64,000 nt of DNA from Congeria kusceri (lineage: Eukaryota; Mollusca; Bivalvia; Myida; Dreissenidae), in assembly GCA_027627225.1 (NCBI GenBank), contig CM051030.1, forward strand, positions 6,482,501-6,546,500, read 5' to 3'. The notes beneath the pieces are model-generated. The model made no database searches and was not told where the DNA came from. It saw only the letters and a program-made list of their open reading frames with translations. The translations under genes and the position numbers were made by a program. Positions 1 through 13,100 of this stretch are shown one piece after another (the first letter of the stretch is position 1; every line of letters starts with the position of its first letter).

Positions 1-1020
1 AACAAAAAATATATTATTTCTAGCAACATAAAACGAAGTGCAGAAAACCCCAGAGTTATCTGAATCAGTTATAATAATATATAAGTATCCACTTACATTT
101 ACGCAGGACATTTCTCTTACATGTAAGTCACTGATTTTCTACTTTCACTTTCATTTTGCTATATGTATTTTCTGACGGAAATGACATTTTAAAATTGAGT
201 TCAGAAAACTTGTAGTCATAATTATGATGATTAACATTATTTAAAGAATAAAAACATTTTTTGTATTTTAGTTTAAAAATAAGTAAATAGCAAACAATGA
301 ACTCAACATTCACAGACGATCACGATGTCAACCAGTCTTATATAATGTTGCACAATTACTAAGTCAGGTAACTGAGCATTATTACATAATTAGTCAGTGA
401 AAATAATTGTTGGTATAATGTAAACGTAAATAGAACTATAGCTCCACATTGTTTATTGGATAAAGTGAGAAACAATCTAAATGGAGTTTTTAACTGCATT
501 ACAATTGGTTGATCATGTCAAAATCATGTCAAACCAAATTTATGAGCATGAAAAGCCATAGATATGGGTCAATTCAGTGCCTTGGAAATTGATGCATTTT
601 TTCAGAAATTGCTTCCACATGGACGCAAAGGATTTTTTTTGGGGGGGGGTCATTTGATGAAAACATGCAACAATGACGCAGGATTTGTGCTTTAATTAAC
701 ATATTTTAAATGTATTTAAGACTTTGTCACCACAGATTTGAGATTTTGTTTTCCTGTTGAGAAAAGTAATCCATTGAGATTGGGAATCTCAATTTTTACA
801 GGCCCTGTTAAGGAAGGAAAAAACCCACAAGTGACATGTTTGCAATACCAGTAGACATTTCCTGTTTCTTTGGCACCAGCATTTTGACTCCTCCCAAGCT
901 TCTGTTAAACACAACACAAGCTTTACCTCTTGTGTGTAAAATAGGTCAACCATTAGGCGTTTAACATGTGATATTCGATACAAGCATTGGATAAATATAC
1001 AAGGTCGATTTAGTTTTACA
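1..1020. other. AT-rich intergenic sequence, no gene seen
   Basis: No exon, conserved protein segment or recognised repeat end is visible. There is a poly-G run near 640-649. Short reading frames on both strands have no recognisable protein content. Confidence 0.5.
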
Positions 1021-1022
1021 TA

Positions 1023-1296
1023 CGAGGGGTGTCGTGAGAAAACCGGTCTTAATGCATGTGAGTAAAGTGTCATCCCGGATTAGCCTGTGCAGTCCGGGAC
1101 GACACTTTCCGCTTTTATGGTATTTTCTGTTTCAAGAAGTCTCTTCCAAACATTATTCACTATAGGCGGAAAGTGTCATCCCGGATTAACCTGTGCAGAC
1201 TGTCATCCCGGATTAGCCTGTGCAGACTGCACAGGCTAATCCAGGACGACACTTTACGCACATGCATTAAGCCTGGTTTTCCAACAACGCCCCTCA
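1023..1296. mobile_element. Palindromic MITE, copy 1
   Basis: The element is flanked by TA on both sides (1021-1022 and 1297-1298) and has complementary ends (CGAGGGGTGTCG against CAACGCCCCTCA). Inside each end are further palindromes of the type GGATTAGCCTGTGCAG, and the middle contains TTTTATGGTATTTTCTG. It is non-autonomous with no coding capacity. Six further copies lie at 30.1, 31.3, 56.2, 57.3, 58.4 and 61.1 kb. The TA duplication suggests a Tc1/mariner-like mobiliser, which is an inference. Confidence 0.8.
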
Positions 1297-1744
1297 TATG
1301 AACAACATTTGTGGAAATGTGTATTACCAGAGTCATCCTCGCGGTGTCTTCTGTGTTTGTCCTCACCGTTGATGCGATCCCTGGTATGCCGACGATCCCC
1401 GGTCTAGAAAGTGAACATATTTCGCCATATTCAACAGGAAGTTAATTTAGCATTCCAGAGCAAGATCGTAAAAGTGCTGGTGTTAGATTCATGAAGATAA
1501 AAACTGTGAGTGCACTGCTTGATATTTCACTTTTGATCATTTGAAATTTCAGTGTGCAAAGTTCTATATTGCAGTTTCAAGGCTGTCAACAAGATAAATG
1601 GACCCAGTAACCATATGCTGGATATGGACCTTACTAAACCAGTGGTCCCAAAATCCCCTCCTTTGGTGGTGTTGTGCTACCCTGAGTTTTAGGGATGAAA
1701 ACCCCATTTTTTTCCATACAGGGTTCATACAAACTGTTAAAACT

Positions 1745-2140
1745 AAAATTCCATGATTTTTCCATGACATACATGTAGATCAGTGTTCCATGATATAATT
1801 GGATCAAACTTTAGTCAAAATAGTACATTTATATCCACATTTTATTTTTGATCTATATAAAAGAAATGATTTCTCTAGGTTGATTTGCGCCCTGTAGAAG
1901 AGAAGAGAATTGCTTGTAGAGTGCAATAAATGTCTGTCCATAATTATGCTCTTTATTTTGATTTTTTGTTTTATAATATTTCAATGGATTTGATCACCTT
2001 TATGCACTAATAGTCATATTTAAGGATACTTTTTAACTTTCCACGAAAATTTGGAAAATTCCATGATTTTTCATGATAAAATCCAAATTATTCAGATTCC
2101 ATCATTTTTCCAGACAAAGCCTATTTTGCACAACTTTTCC
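1745..2140 (+). repeat. Interspersed repeat with CCATGATTTTTCC motifs
   Basis: The segment contains repeated TCCATGATTTTTCC-like words. Its end (about 1980-2135) reappears inverted at about 50990-51165 in ZPR1 intron 13, with the shared words AAATCCATTGA and GGATACTTTTTAACTTTCC. It is a dispersed repeat of unknown class. A 130-codon frame at 2073-2465 overlaps it but resembles no protein I know. Confidence 0.55.
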
Positions 2141-3029
2141 AGATCCGTATGAAAGCTGTCCATATGAAAAGGATGTAGAGGGTGTGTGTTGTGAATCCAC
2201 ATTTACGAAAAGTAGTGGGAACACTGCTAATCCCTTACATGAAAATTTTCCCAAAATACAGACCAGTGATTTTTTTTCACCTTTGGAGGAAAGGTGGCGT
2301 GGCCCTTCAGATAGGGAATACGCCAAAATATTTTTTGGGGGAAAAGCATTTATACATTTATATATTCTACATTGTTATAAAACATTAATGAATTGTTCTG
2401 CTACAAATGATAACTTAGCACAAACTTGGTTTGATAAAAAGTTGCTGGGATTGTTTATGAATTAAGAAAATTCCTCCATCTTAGTCAATTTTTGTCTGAT
2501 TTTGGTCAAGTTTTTTTCAAAGTAAAGCTTACATTCGGAATTTTATTGTTAATATAGGGGGAAAATGTATACTTTTTAAGCAGGGGAATGGGGCCGAATT
2601 TCGGCCCCAAATTGGCCATAAAAATAACACTGCAAACTCTTAGGTGTTATATATAGATTTGAAATGCTGACTTGATAAATGACATTTTGTGTGCAGTTTG
2701 TTAGTAGGGCAATCATGTCAAAATTGACATTTGAAAGAGTAACATAATAACGTAAATTGTATTTTTTTTTAAATCTTAATTTATAGATATAATGCAATCA
2801 AACATTATGCAGATTTACAACCCATACCTTATTTAAAGCTCTATTTAATTCGTCAGTACTCCATGTGTCTTCTTTTGACCGGCCCTAAAACACAGGTGAA
2901 GTGCAAACAGAAGTGACAACAGGGTAAATGTTATTTGCGTGTTGGTGACTAATATGACATTCACAGGAAACAACTTCTGCATGTTTAAACAATATGACAT
3001 GAATAATAAGATAATGAAGTCCTTTGGAT
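2141..3029. other. AT-rich sequence with a GGGGCC-rich repeat fragment
   Basis: About 2555-2625 matches a repeat fragment that recurs at about 28395-28450 and 48700-48780. Shared words are ACTTTTTA followed by GGGGAATGGGGCC and GGCCCCAAA. Nothing gene-like is visible in the rest. Confidence 0.4.
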
Positions 3030-3039
3030 TAGAGTAAAA

Positions 3040-3470
3040 AAGGGTGCAGGATGAAGCGCACCATTCCAGAAGCGTACCAGTGCCAAAGCGTACCTATTTA
3101 TGATGCAGTGTACCACCCCTTTATAGATGTGTTTTACACTTAGTTCACTCCCTCCATATAAGGTGTGGGTAAACTCCATCTGAAACTTGGTGTTTAGTAT
3201 AGAAAATGTGTGAAAAGTGTCAATTAGGTGTTTGTAGGGATTTATTTGTATGTTCAATTATTAAAATTATAAATTAAAAGGTCATCCAGTTTAAAGTGAC
3301 TGAAATTTAAAAACTCCTCTTATATAATGCAATTCATGTAAGGCATTACATCAGGGTGCATTATATTATTTCATGTATAGTCTTTACATAATATACATTG
3401 TACAGGGATGGTGCGCTTCAACCTTCTTTGGCACTTTGGCAATGGTACGCTTCATCCGACATTCGACAAA
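3040..3470. repeat. Inverted-repeat (foldback) element
   Basis: The left arm near 3050-3105 (GAAGCGCACCATTCC then AAGCGTACC) is roughly complementary to the right arm near 3408-3458 (GGTGCGCTTCAACC and GGTACGCTTCATCC). The arms are about 50 bp with mismatches, around an AT-rich loop. There is no coding content. Class unknown. Confidence 0.4.
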
Positions 3471-3819
3471 CACTATGTATTTTGAAAAATCATTTGAAAT
3501 GAATGAAAAAAAAATTCTTCGAAAGGAAAACGTTAACCATTAAATGGGATTTTGTACTGATATTGCTGTGATCTGGTTTTCCCTTTGCGATTTAGTGTTT
3601 AAACATTTCTGGAACTTTTCCCAATTGGAATTTGAAGTTGTTTGACAGGTAAACACGTTAAATAAACATACTGTAGGAAAACTATTGCATTGTAAATAAA
3701 ATAAATATTTGAAATTTATCGGTTAAATAATTACTTTTTGCGATGGCATTATTTTTCGTTATGTTGTTCTGGGATTTCTGTAAAATATTAATCGCAACTA
3801 AAAATTAAATCTTCATCTC

Positions 3820-4117
3820 CAACGCCGCCATTTTCCAAGCTTTGGTATTTCCGAAAACCGGCACAGTGATTTACGACAACGGGTCCAATTCTGTTTAATA
3901 TGTTAATACAACTTAATTTAAATAGTTATAAAATAAAGATGTAAGAAAAACGTACAATGTTAAGTAAAATCAGAAAACAAAGTTAAAAACAATGTCGATA
4001 ACGACATACCTGTTTACAGCTTCGTATCCAATATGGCTGCGCCCATGAGATGATAAGTTTCAAAATCTTTTAAATTGCATTATTTATTTCTGACGATCAA
4101 ATCTGTTGTCATACAAA
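3820..4117 (+). promoter_or_regulatory. Putative PSMG2 promoter and 5' UTR with YY1-like sites
   Basis: The sequence directly upstream of the PSMG2 start is GC-richer than its surroundings. It contains GCCGCCATTTT (3824-3834), which is the reverse complement of the YY1 core AAAATGGCGGC. A second YY1-like word, AATATGGCTGC, lies at 4030-4040. YY1 sites near the start are typical of TATA-less housekeeping promoters. The two sites point in opposite directions, so bidirectional transcription is possible, but I see no gene on the minus strand here. No transcript evidence is available. Confidence 0.45.
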
Positions 4118-4174
4118 ATGTTTGTACCCAGAGAAAAGAAGCCCGTAGACTTTAAAGGGTTTACACTAATTTAC
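4118..4174 (+). CDS. PSMG2: PSMG2 coding exon 1
   Basis: The exon encodes residues 1-19 and ends in phase 0 at a GTAAGC donor. The MFVP opening is the family N-terminus. Confidence 0.9.
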
Positions 4175-7100
4175 GTAAGCTTATTGAAACAAACGCTTTA
4201 GATACTTTTTTTGGAAATTATGACATTTGCAATTCATGCAGGTCTATCGATATTTTACCCCAGGGGGGAGCGGCGGGCTTACCCAGTGTTTTATGTTTGT
4301 TGCACTATTGTGTATATGACTTTTTTATTAACTTATAATGGTGAACTCAAATGAGTATTCACTAATGTGAAGAATAACACAACACGTGTTACCACTACGA
4401 AGTTTAATAATATAGTGCGGCATCTGAACAGGGTACTAGGTTAACATTGGTGGTAGCTATAGTCTGTTTCATAATACAACATCTCCCTTCTTTTCTCAAA
4501 GACAAAAGATAATCATGTTGGTATAATGCGTTACATAATTGTGCTTTTGACTCGTGCATTCGTGTACATACCTGTCTGTCATTGATAAGTGCTGGTGGCA
4601 GTGCCTTGTTTGTGACTGGTACAACTGATTTGGTTCGGCGACCAAGAGCTAATTGACTAGGTGTGTAACCGCACTGCAACGGGGTGTTGTGATATTCAAG
4701 TAGTGCTAAGTACACATTGGTTTTCGTGTCGAATGCTTTTTGCATCAGCTTTTTAGCTGTCCCTACTGCCTTTTCAGCCAAACCATTGCTTTGTGGGTGA
4801 CCTGGTGAGGAAGTTCTGTGTTCTAATCCCCAACAATCTACGAATTTTTAATTCGGCGCACGAAAACTGAGGGCCATTGTCCGATATCAGAATATCGGGA
4901 ATTGACATTCTTGACATGTGTTTTTGCAATTTCGTTATCACTATTTAGGATCGTGTGTTTGGTAAATGGTCAATTTCAAAGAACCTACTATAGTAGTCTA
5001 CCGTTAATAGGTATTCTTGTCCGTTAAAGTGGAACAGATCAGTAGCGATTTGCTGGAAGGGTCTGTCTGGGAATGGGGTCGTTATCAGCGGTTCTGGGGC
5101 ATTCGCATCTCTGTGAGTAAGGCAAGTCGGGCAATTAGTGACGTAATCGGTTATTTGTTTAGACATGCCAGGCCAAAACAACGAATCCTTGGCACGTTAA
5201 AGTGTCTTTGTAATTGCCAAGTGTGACGAATGAACTTTTTGCACTAGTTCATTTTGCAGGGATGTTGGGATAACCAATGTGTGACCTATGAATATCAGAC
5301 CATCCTCCGAGCTCAATTCGTCATGGTGATTGAAATATTCTGCGATGTTTGGATCGCATTGTTTCACGGATTCCGGCCAGCCCTCGATTATAGCCCTTTT
5401 CAATTTTATCATTTGCGGGTCTTTCGCGATTTCGATGCGTATTATCTCAAGTCTGCGATCTGTGACGTGAAGTTGTTGATATACATTGTGCACGTGATTG
5501 TCAAGACATTCAACTATTTCGGGCTACGCGTGTCTTGACAAGCAGTCACTCGCCGGTATTTTTATCCCGGGTACGTGCTGTACAATTACATGATATTTTG
5601 ACATTGCAAGAAGTATTCTTGATAGTCGCGGCGGTGCAGCAGCAAGTGGCTTTTTCATTATTGCAGAGATCGGCTTGTGATCGCAGTGAACGATCCCTTC
5701 CCTACCGTAAGTGAATTGGTGAAATCGCTTTAATCCAAAGAGAATGGCGAGAAGTTCTTTCTCAATGACGGCGTAACCAGTTTCCGTTAACTATTTGCTG
5801 GCATACGCAATGGGTCTTGCGTCTTGCATAAGACAGCAGCCTAACCCATATTTACTCGCGTCGGTTTCCAGTATGAGGGGTTTCTTAGGGTCATAACACC
5901 CTAGAACTGGCGACTGAGTAATGATGTCTTTGATCTTTGACAGGGCCTCTTCCTGTGGGGCGTCCCACAGGAACTCTACATCTTTCTTTAGGAGGCTCCT
6001 TAGGGGTGCGGTGACTTCGGCTAAGTTTGGCGCGAATTTTGCCATGTAATTCACGAGCCCTAGCACGGTTTCGACCTTTTCGCGGCTTTCTGGGACTGGC
6101 AGTTTCGTAATTGCCTCAATTTTCTTCGGGTCGGCTTGTAGTCCGTTGTCAGTAATCACGTGACCAAAGAATGGTACTGATTTTACCCCGATTGTGCATT
6201 TTAGCGGGTTGAATTTGATACTGCGTTCGCGTGCGCGTAGCAATACCTTAGTCAAATTTTGATCATGTTCCTGGGGGGTGCGTCCCCAGACCAGGATGTC
6301 GTCAACCAGCGGGTGAATAAATTAAAAAAATATTTTATTCACTTTTTGACAAAATATGTCGCTGGAAGCGGAAATGTCGTAAGGAAGGCGCAAGTAGCGT
6401 TACCTTCCAAATGGTGTCGCATATGTTGTAAGATACGATGATTCTTCGTCTAATTCAACACTCCAGTACACATGTGTTAAATCAAGTAAACTAAAGCGCG
6501 TTGCGACTGACAATTTTGCAATTACGTCTTTGATTGTTGACGTTGCGTAATGCGGACGGCGTATCTCGTTGTTGAGTTGTTCTGGATTTCAACAACCACG
6601 ATTGGATTGACCCAGTCTGTTGGTTCCGACACAGGCCTTACAATGCTGCCCTTGACCATTTCCTCAAGTTCTGACTTTAGGCGAGATTTTAAGGCTTCCG
6701 GCACGCGTCTTGGTGGCGTCACCACCAGAATCGCATCTTCGCGGGTGTGCAATTTAGTTTTGACTGGGAGGGTTCTGATACCTTTAAATAGCTGACCATA
6801 TTCAGACATGACCGATTCCTTAGTCATATGACTGTCATTCTGTTTGTCTACCGCGTATGTCAATTGCAACAGGCCTAAATCAAGCGAGGTTTGCAGACCA
6901 ATCAGAGGCTGTGCGCTATTTACAAAGTAGAACGTCTCGCGCGTCTCTGTTGCACGGTGTTTGCATTTCAGATTGATTTTGCCCAGAACATGTATGTTAT
7001 CGCCTGAGTACGAAGTCAGTCTTGAATCGGTGGCTTTCAAAGGGGCTTTGATATTGAGCGATTGAGTCTTTTTGGGGGATTGTGTTTACGCTCGACCCGG

Positions 7101-10100
7101 TATCAATTTTGAATTGTATGTCATGCAAATTGGGGCCAATGCTTACATTTACGAATGCCTTATAAGGAGTAGACGATTGGGCGGACGATTGTGTTTTGAC
7201 TTACCGTGTCTATAAAATATGTGTGTATCCACGAATCGTCTTCCTGTGTATGTTCACTGTCACTGTCACACTGATCGACATCATGCACGTATTTTGCTTT
7301 GCACACTCGTTTCCAGTGATTTTTCTTATGACACCTGTTGCATGTCTCTCCCCATGCAGGGCATTGTGTCCGTTCTTTGTGAGGCGGGTTGCCGCAGCGC
7401 TCACACCGTCGATCCCGTCCATTTGCCTGGTTTGGGGCTGTCTGCTGGACTCCCCTATGTGCTGGGTGTCGACCTTGGCCTCGACCTCTTCTTCTGCCAC
7501 GTGCACGTCCATTGTCACGAGTGTTGACGAAGTGTACGTCTTGTTCGTTTTGGTTGATTAGCGACATTTGTTGTCTACAGTATTCGAAGTTTTGCAATAT
7601 TTGTATTGCTTTGTCAAGTGTCAAGTTTTCACCTTCGTTAATTAGTTTCGCGCGTAGTTTTTGATTGTTGACACCAAATACTATTCGGTCTCGAATCATT
7701 TCATCCCGTGCATTTGCTGGAAACCAACAGTCAGTAATTTTTAGTTTGAGCCTTGTCACTAATTGTTCGATGTTGTCATTATTCTGATTATCCTTGTAGA
7801 AATTGATATCTGGCAAATACTAGGTTTAATTTTGGTTTCACGTGTTTCTGGAATTTGTCAAAGTATGTCTGTAGTTGTGTTTTTTCTTCTTCTGTCAAAG
7901 TCCATGCTTGAGTAATGTCTTGGCCTTTTTCACCGACCCATATGAGTAAGAAGGCAATCTTCTCCTCTTCCGATTTTTCTTTCAATATTAATTTTATGTG
8001 TCTTTCAAATTTCTCCCACGTGGATGGTAAGTTCGAACTGCTCCAGTCCATAACTGGTGGTGTTATTCCAGATAAAGCAATTTCTTAAACTTGCTTGAGT
8101 TAATTATTTAGCACAAATTGTGTTTAACTGCATTTAAGTAATCCGATTTTGACGTAGGTCCATTGTTTCCATTCTGACACCATGTCTTATGTTTGTTGCA
8201 CTATTGTGTATATGATTTTTTTATTAACTTATAATGGTGAACTCAAATGAGTATTCACTAATGTGAAGAACAACACAACGCGTGTTACCACTACGAAGTT
8301 TAATAATACAGTGCGGCATCTGAACAGGGTACTAGGTTAACATTGGTGGTAGCTATAGTCTGTTTCATAATACAACACCCAGGGAATTTTACTTACTTTA
8401 TTTTTGGAGGTCTAACTCCCCACCCTAGAGCCAAGATCTTTGTCTAAATCCCCACACTAGGAAATGCTTTGTGTAAGAATGTCTGTCAAATTTAAGTCGC
8501 GTACAAAATTACCCAATCTTTCCTGGATCTAAAATCCGACCAAACACTATTTACTTGGACCCAAATCATTCGGCATTACAAATTCCCGCCTGTTTGGAAT
8601 CGCTTTCAGTCTGAAATCCTGTAAATGCCCGCCGTCCGCCCCCTGGGTGAAAATATTAATAAGTTCATCACTCAGTAATTCGCTCATTGTGTTACATACT
8701 GTTAAACTACCTATTTTCCCATTTTGAGGACTCTGCCCTGTCAACCAACAGATTTTTAGTTAGGAAACAAAGAATGAGAGTTTAATTTTTATTTAAGTAA
8801 AGCTAAAGTTGAATCTACAATGTTAAAAGAATCATTCAGTCTTTGCGAAAGTCGTGAATTTATTACTGGCCACAAGGACCGGTAATGCCCCAAATATGAC
8901 TGGCCACAAGGACCGGTAATGCCCCAAATATGACTGGCCACAAGGACCGGTAATGCCCCAAATATGACTGGCCACAAGGACCGGTAATGCCCCAAATATG
9001 ACTGGCCACAAGGACCGGTAATGCCCCAAATATGACTGGCCCGGACAAACTATCACTGGTCACTTATTTTTTGCAAGAAACATTTTAATACGATAACAAC
9101 AATATCTTTAAAGAAGACTAAAGCAAAGCACACTTGAGAGCTCTTTATTAAATAAAGCATGTTAATTTTGCAAGATATATATGAATTCAATTGTATAAGT
9201 CAAAGTCCATTCAATGTCTTCAACACAATCGGTGACCCTGAAGTATGAATTTATGACTGTTGTGGAAACAGATACAGCAATTAATGTCGTAAAATATTTA
9301 TGACCACAATTTTCCCTGTGCACGAGGACCAGTATTCAGACAGTTTTTCCCGGACCTCATAGTTTTTTGATCGTCAATGTCCGAGGTCCGACAGTCTTTC
9401 GCAGAGACTGATCATTGCTACCTAGTCACTGACTGTAGCACTGAACTGAATCATTGATCGGGTATCCACAGAGGGGTTACCAGTTAAATGGACTTAACCA
9501 ATATTATGTACAATTTGTGTTACTGTTTATGAATGTAATAAACATCCTTATTGTAAAAATAGTTCATCAGCAAAAGCTTAAAATAAAAATTAACCAGGTG
9601 ACAAAAATAAAATAATTCTGATGCAGGGACCCTCCCCCCCCCCCCCGGCTCAAAATTTTCTATAGCCAAATTGGCCTTACTTTATTGAAATTCTTCTCAT
9701 TTTTATTATTTTAAGGGGTTTTATGAAGAAAAAGTTGTAGCCAAATGAAAAATTATTTAGCCAAATATTTCAATTTGTAGCCATTGGCTAATTTGGCAAA
9801 TGGCAGTGTGAGCCCTGTGATGTTGCCTTACTGGTCCAGTTTGGCAAATAATGTTTGCCACTTGTTCCACAAATACCAGTTTCCAATTATACTATGCATG
9901 TTGTTTGTCAACATAGCAAAATATGACATCTCTGTTTTTCAGCCAGCCCTGTCCGTGGGAAATGTAGCGCAGCTGATGGCTGATCTGCTGATCTCCACTA
10001 TGACCATGCACAAAGCCGGCTACATCCAGCACCCAAGCCTGGTTCCCCTTGTTGGCAATGACCCATATGCACATCCTAGCGCAACAACCTGCAAAGTTGT

Positions 10101-13100
10101 CACCTGTTGTGAAGGTACTGATTATTCTTAACTCAGGGCTTTTTTTTTCTCCAAAATTGTGAAGGGCCTGGGCTGGTTCAGTTTGTAAAAAGTGAGCCTA
10201 TGTTAGCGCTACCAGTAGCCAAAATAGCCATTGGCTACTGAACTTTCTAATGGCTACTAAAATTCTATTTGGCTACTAAAATTTTTGGAAAATATTTAAA
10301 CATGAAGCATATTTTCTGAAAATATTTATAAATAATGGGTTTTCTTTGCAAAATGAAATTTATTGGCTACTAGTTCAGATTTCTTAGTGCCACTGAGAAC
10401 ATAGACAAAGCAATTTGTGAAAGCTTTAAAGTGAAGTAAGTGCTTAGTTGCAAAATAAAAAAAGAGAAAAACCCACTCAATTAAACCAATTCACAAAAAA
10501 GCAATTGTATTTAAAAATGAATATATTTTACAGCACACTACATCACATTGGATTCCTGACTTGTGTTTAGAGCAGGAGGCAATCTAAATTATATTGACTA
10601 CATATAGTGCTCAAACTTTGTATCTGTATTTTCTATTGTATGCTCAAGACCTTTATGTTGTTATATTCACAAAACAGTGAAATTCAGTACCTTTGTAGAT
10701 TTGAGTACATTTTACTAGTTTTAACATCGCTTGAGTCAACATACAAAATTGTTAAAATTATTGTATATGCAGTTTTTTTTTATTGCTGCTGATCTACTGT
10801 TTATTTAAGTCTGTATTTTATGTTGGTAATCAGAAATACTACTTTTTCTTTTACTTTGACATACTAATGGAAACTGCATAGTCTATTTGAAATTGGATTA
10901 TTTTAAATAGCAAGTTAATTTAAATTAAACAATGATTAAAAGTTGAAATACCAAGTTTGAAAATGCCGTTCAGTTCATTTGCTAAGTCATTTTGCGCAAC
11001 TTTAATATCTATATATGTTTCTAACGTTATTTCTGAAATTGTATATGCATATTTATTATATCTCACACTTTTGTTTTCCTTCTTTGTTCATATAAAAACG
11101 AAGCAGTCAATATTTTTAAATTTCACACTGCAATATCACCCGCTATGATGTCAGAGCGATAGACAGGTTTATCGGAGTAAAAAGGCACTTATGAAAAAGT
11201 GAGTAAATTACTCCGTGTTACAAAATCGCATTATTTATTGAGAAGCCCTGTTTCGGTATAATAAAATTAATATTGCATTAATGGTGCATTTTGTCAACTC
11301 TCGAAAAATACTGTTTGCCTGAGGCTTCGCCTTGTGCAATAGTATTTCCTCGGGTTGACAAAATGCACTATCGCCCTCAAAGAATGCAATATTTATATCA
11401 TATTTCATTTTTACAGTTTTATTAGCTCACCTGAGCACAAAGTGCTAATGGTGAGCTTTTGTGATCGCCCGTTGTACGACGTGCGTGCGTGCGTCATCAA
11501 CTTTTCATTCAAACAACATCTCTTCCTAAACCACTTGGCAGATTTTCACCAAACTTCACAGGAATGATCATTAGGTGACCCTCTTTCAAAGTTGTTCAAA
11601 TCGTTACGGTCCGCTACATATGTAGGTCACCAGAGCTAAAAATAGATTTTAAAAGTGTAAACTTTAAAAATCTCCTCTGAAACCGCAGTGCACAGAGGTT
11701 TCATATTTGGTATGTAACATCCTATAGTGGTCATCTACAAAGATTGTTCAAACTATGCTCCTGGGGTCAAAACAGGCCACGCTCCAGGGGTCACATGGTT
11801 TATATAGAATATTTAGCAAAATTACTTTAAAAATCTTCTCTGAAACCACAAGGCCCAGAGGTTTCATATTTGGTATGTAACATCCTATAGTGGTCCTCAA
11901 CAAAGATTGTTCAAATGATGCCCCTGGAGTCAAAACTGGCTACGCCCCAGGGGTCACATGGTTTATATAGAATATATAGCAAAATGACTTTAAAAATCTT
12001 CTCCTCCGAAACTGCAAGGTCCAGAGGTTTCATATCTGGTATATAACATCCTTTAGTGATCCTTTACAAAGTTTGTTCAAATTATGCCCCTGGAGTTAAA
12101 ACGAGCTGCGCCCCGGGGGTCACATGGTTTATATAGAATATATAGCAAAATGGCTTAAAATCTTCACCTCTGAAACCACAAGGCCCAGAGGTTTCATATT
12201 TGGAATGTAACATCCTATAGTGGTCCTCTACAAAGATGGTTCAAATTATGCCCCTGGGGTCAAAACTGGCCACACCCCGGGGTCACATGTTTTATACAGA
12301 ATATATATTAAAATCACTTTAAAAATCTTCTTCTCTGAAACCGCAAGGCCCAGAGGTTTCATATTTTGTATGAAACATCCTTTAGTGGTCCTTTACAAAT
12401 TTTGTTCTAATTATTCCCATAGGGTCAAAATGGGCTACGCCCCGGGGATCACATGGTTTATATAGAATATATAGCAAAATGAGTTAAAAAATCATCTCCC
12501 CTGAAACCGCATGGCCCCGAGGTGTCATATCTGGGATGTAACATCCTTTAGTGGTCCTTTACAAAGTTTGTTCAAATTATGCCCCTGGGGTCAAAACGGG
12601 CCACGCCCAGGGGATCACATGGTTTATATAGAATATACATGTATAGCAAAATTACTTTAAAAATCTTCTCGTCTGACCACAAGGCCCAGAGGTTTCATAT
12701 TTGGTATGTAACATCTTATAGTGGTCCTCAACAAAGATTGTTCAAATTATGCCCCTGGGGTCAAATCTGGTCACGCCCCGGGGGTCACATGGTTTATATA
12801 GACTTGAATAGCAAAATGAATTTGAAAATCTTCTCCTCTGAAACAGCAAGGCCCACAGCTTTCCTATATTTGGTATGTAATATTGCATTTTTTCCTCTCC
12901 AGAGATTGTTCAAATTATGCCCCTGGGGTCAAATCTGGCCACACCCCGTGAGGTCACATGCTTTATATAGACTTAAATAGCAAAGTTACTTTAAAAATCT
13001 TTACCTGAAACCGCAAGTCCCAGATGTTTGTTTAAGATTGTTCATATTATGCCCCTGGGATAAAATAAGCCACGCCTCGTGGATGCAAATTCTAATTGGG

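Larger units (their letters stand above)
4287..8377 (-). mobile_element. Ty3/Gypsy LTR retrotransposon in PSMG2 intron 1
   Basis: This is a complete structure, read on the minus strand: 5' LTR 8183-8377, primer-binding site just below 8183, gag, protease, RT, RNase H, integrase, polypurine tract just above 4481, and 3' LTR 4287-4481. The primer site starts TGGTGTCAGAA, complementary to the 3' end of a tRNA-Leu. Total length is 4091 bp, somewhat short for the class. The two LTRs differ at 5 of 195 positions, all transitions, so insertion is fairly recent. Coding frames are interrupted in gag, around the RT catalytic site and in integrase, so this copy looks non-autonomous. It lies antisense to the host gene. 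The domain order RT-RNase H-integrase marks it as Ty3/Gypsy rather than Copia. Confidence 0.95.

Noticed and set aside
2073..2465. 130-codon + strand frame
   Set aside because: Overlaps a dispersed CCATGATTTTTCC repeat and has no recognisable protein motif.
7196..7664. Several + strand frames of 90-120 codons
   Set aside because: They are antisense shadows of the gag zinc-knuckle region of the Gypsy element.
8789..9063. Three overlapping minus-strand frames
   Set aside because: Pure read-through of the 34-bp minisatellite (GHYRSLWPV-type repeats).
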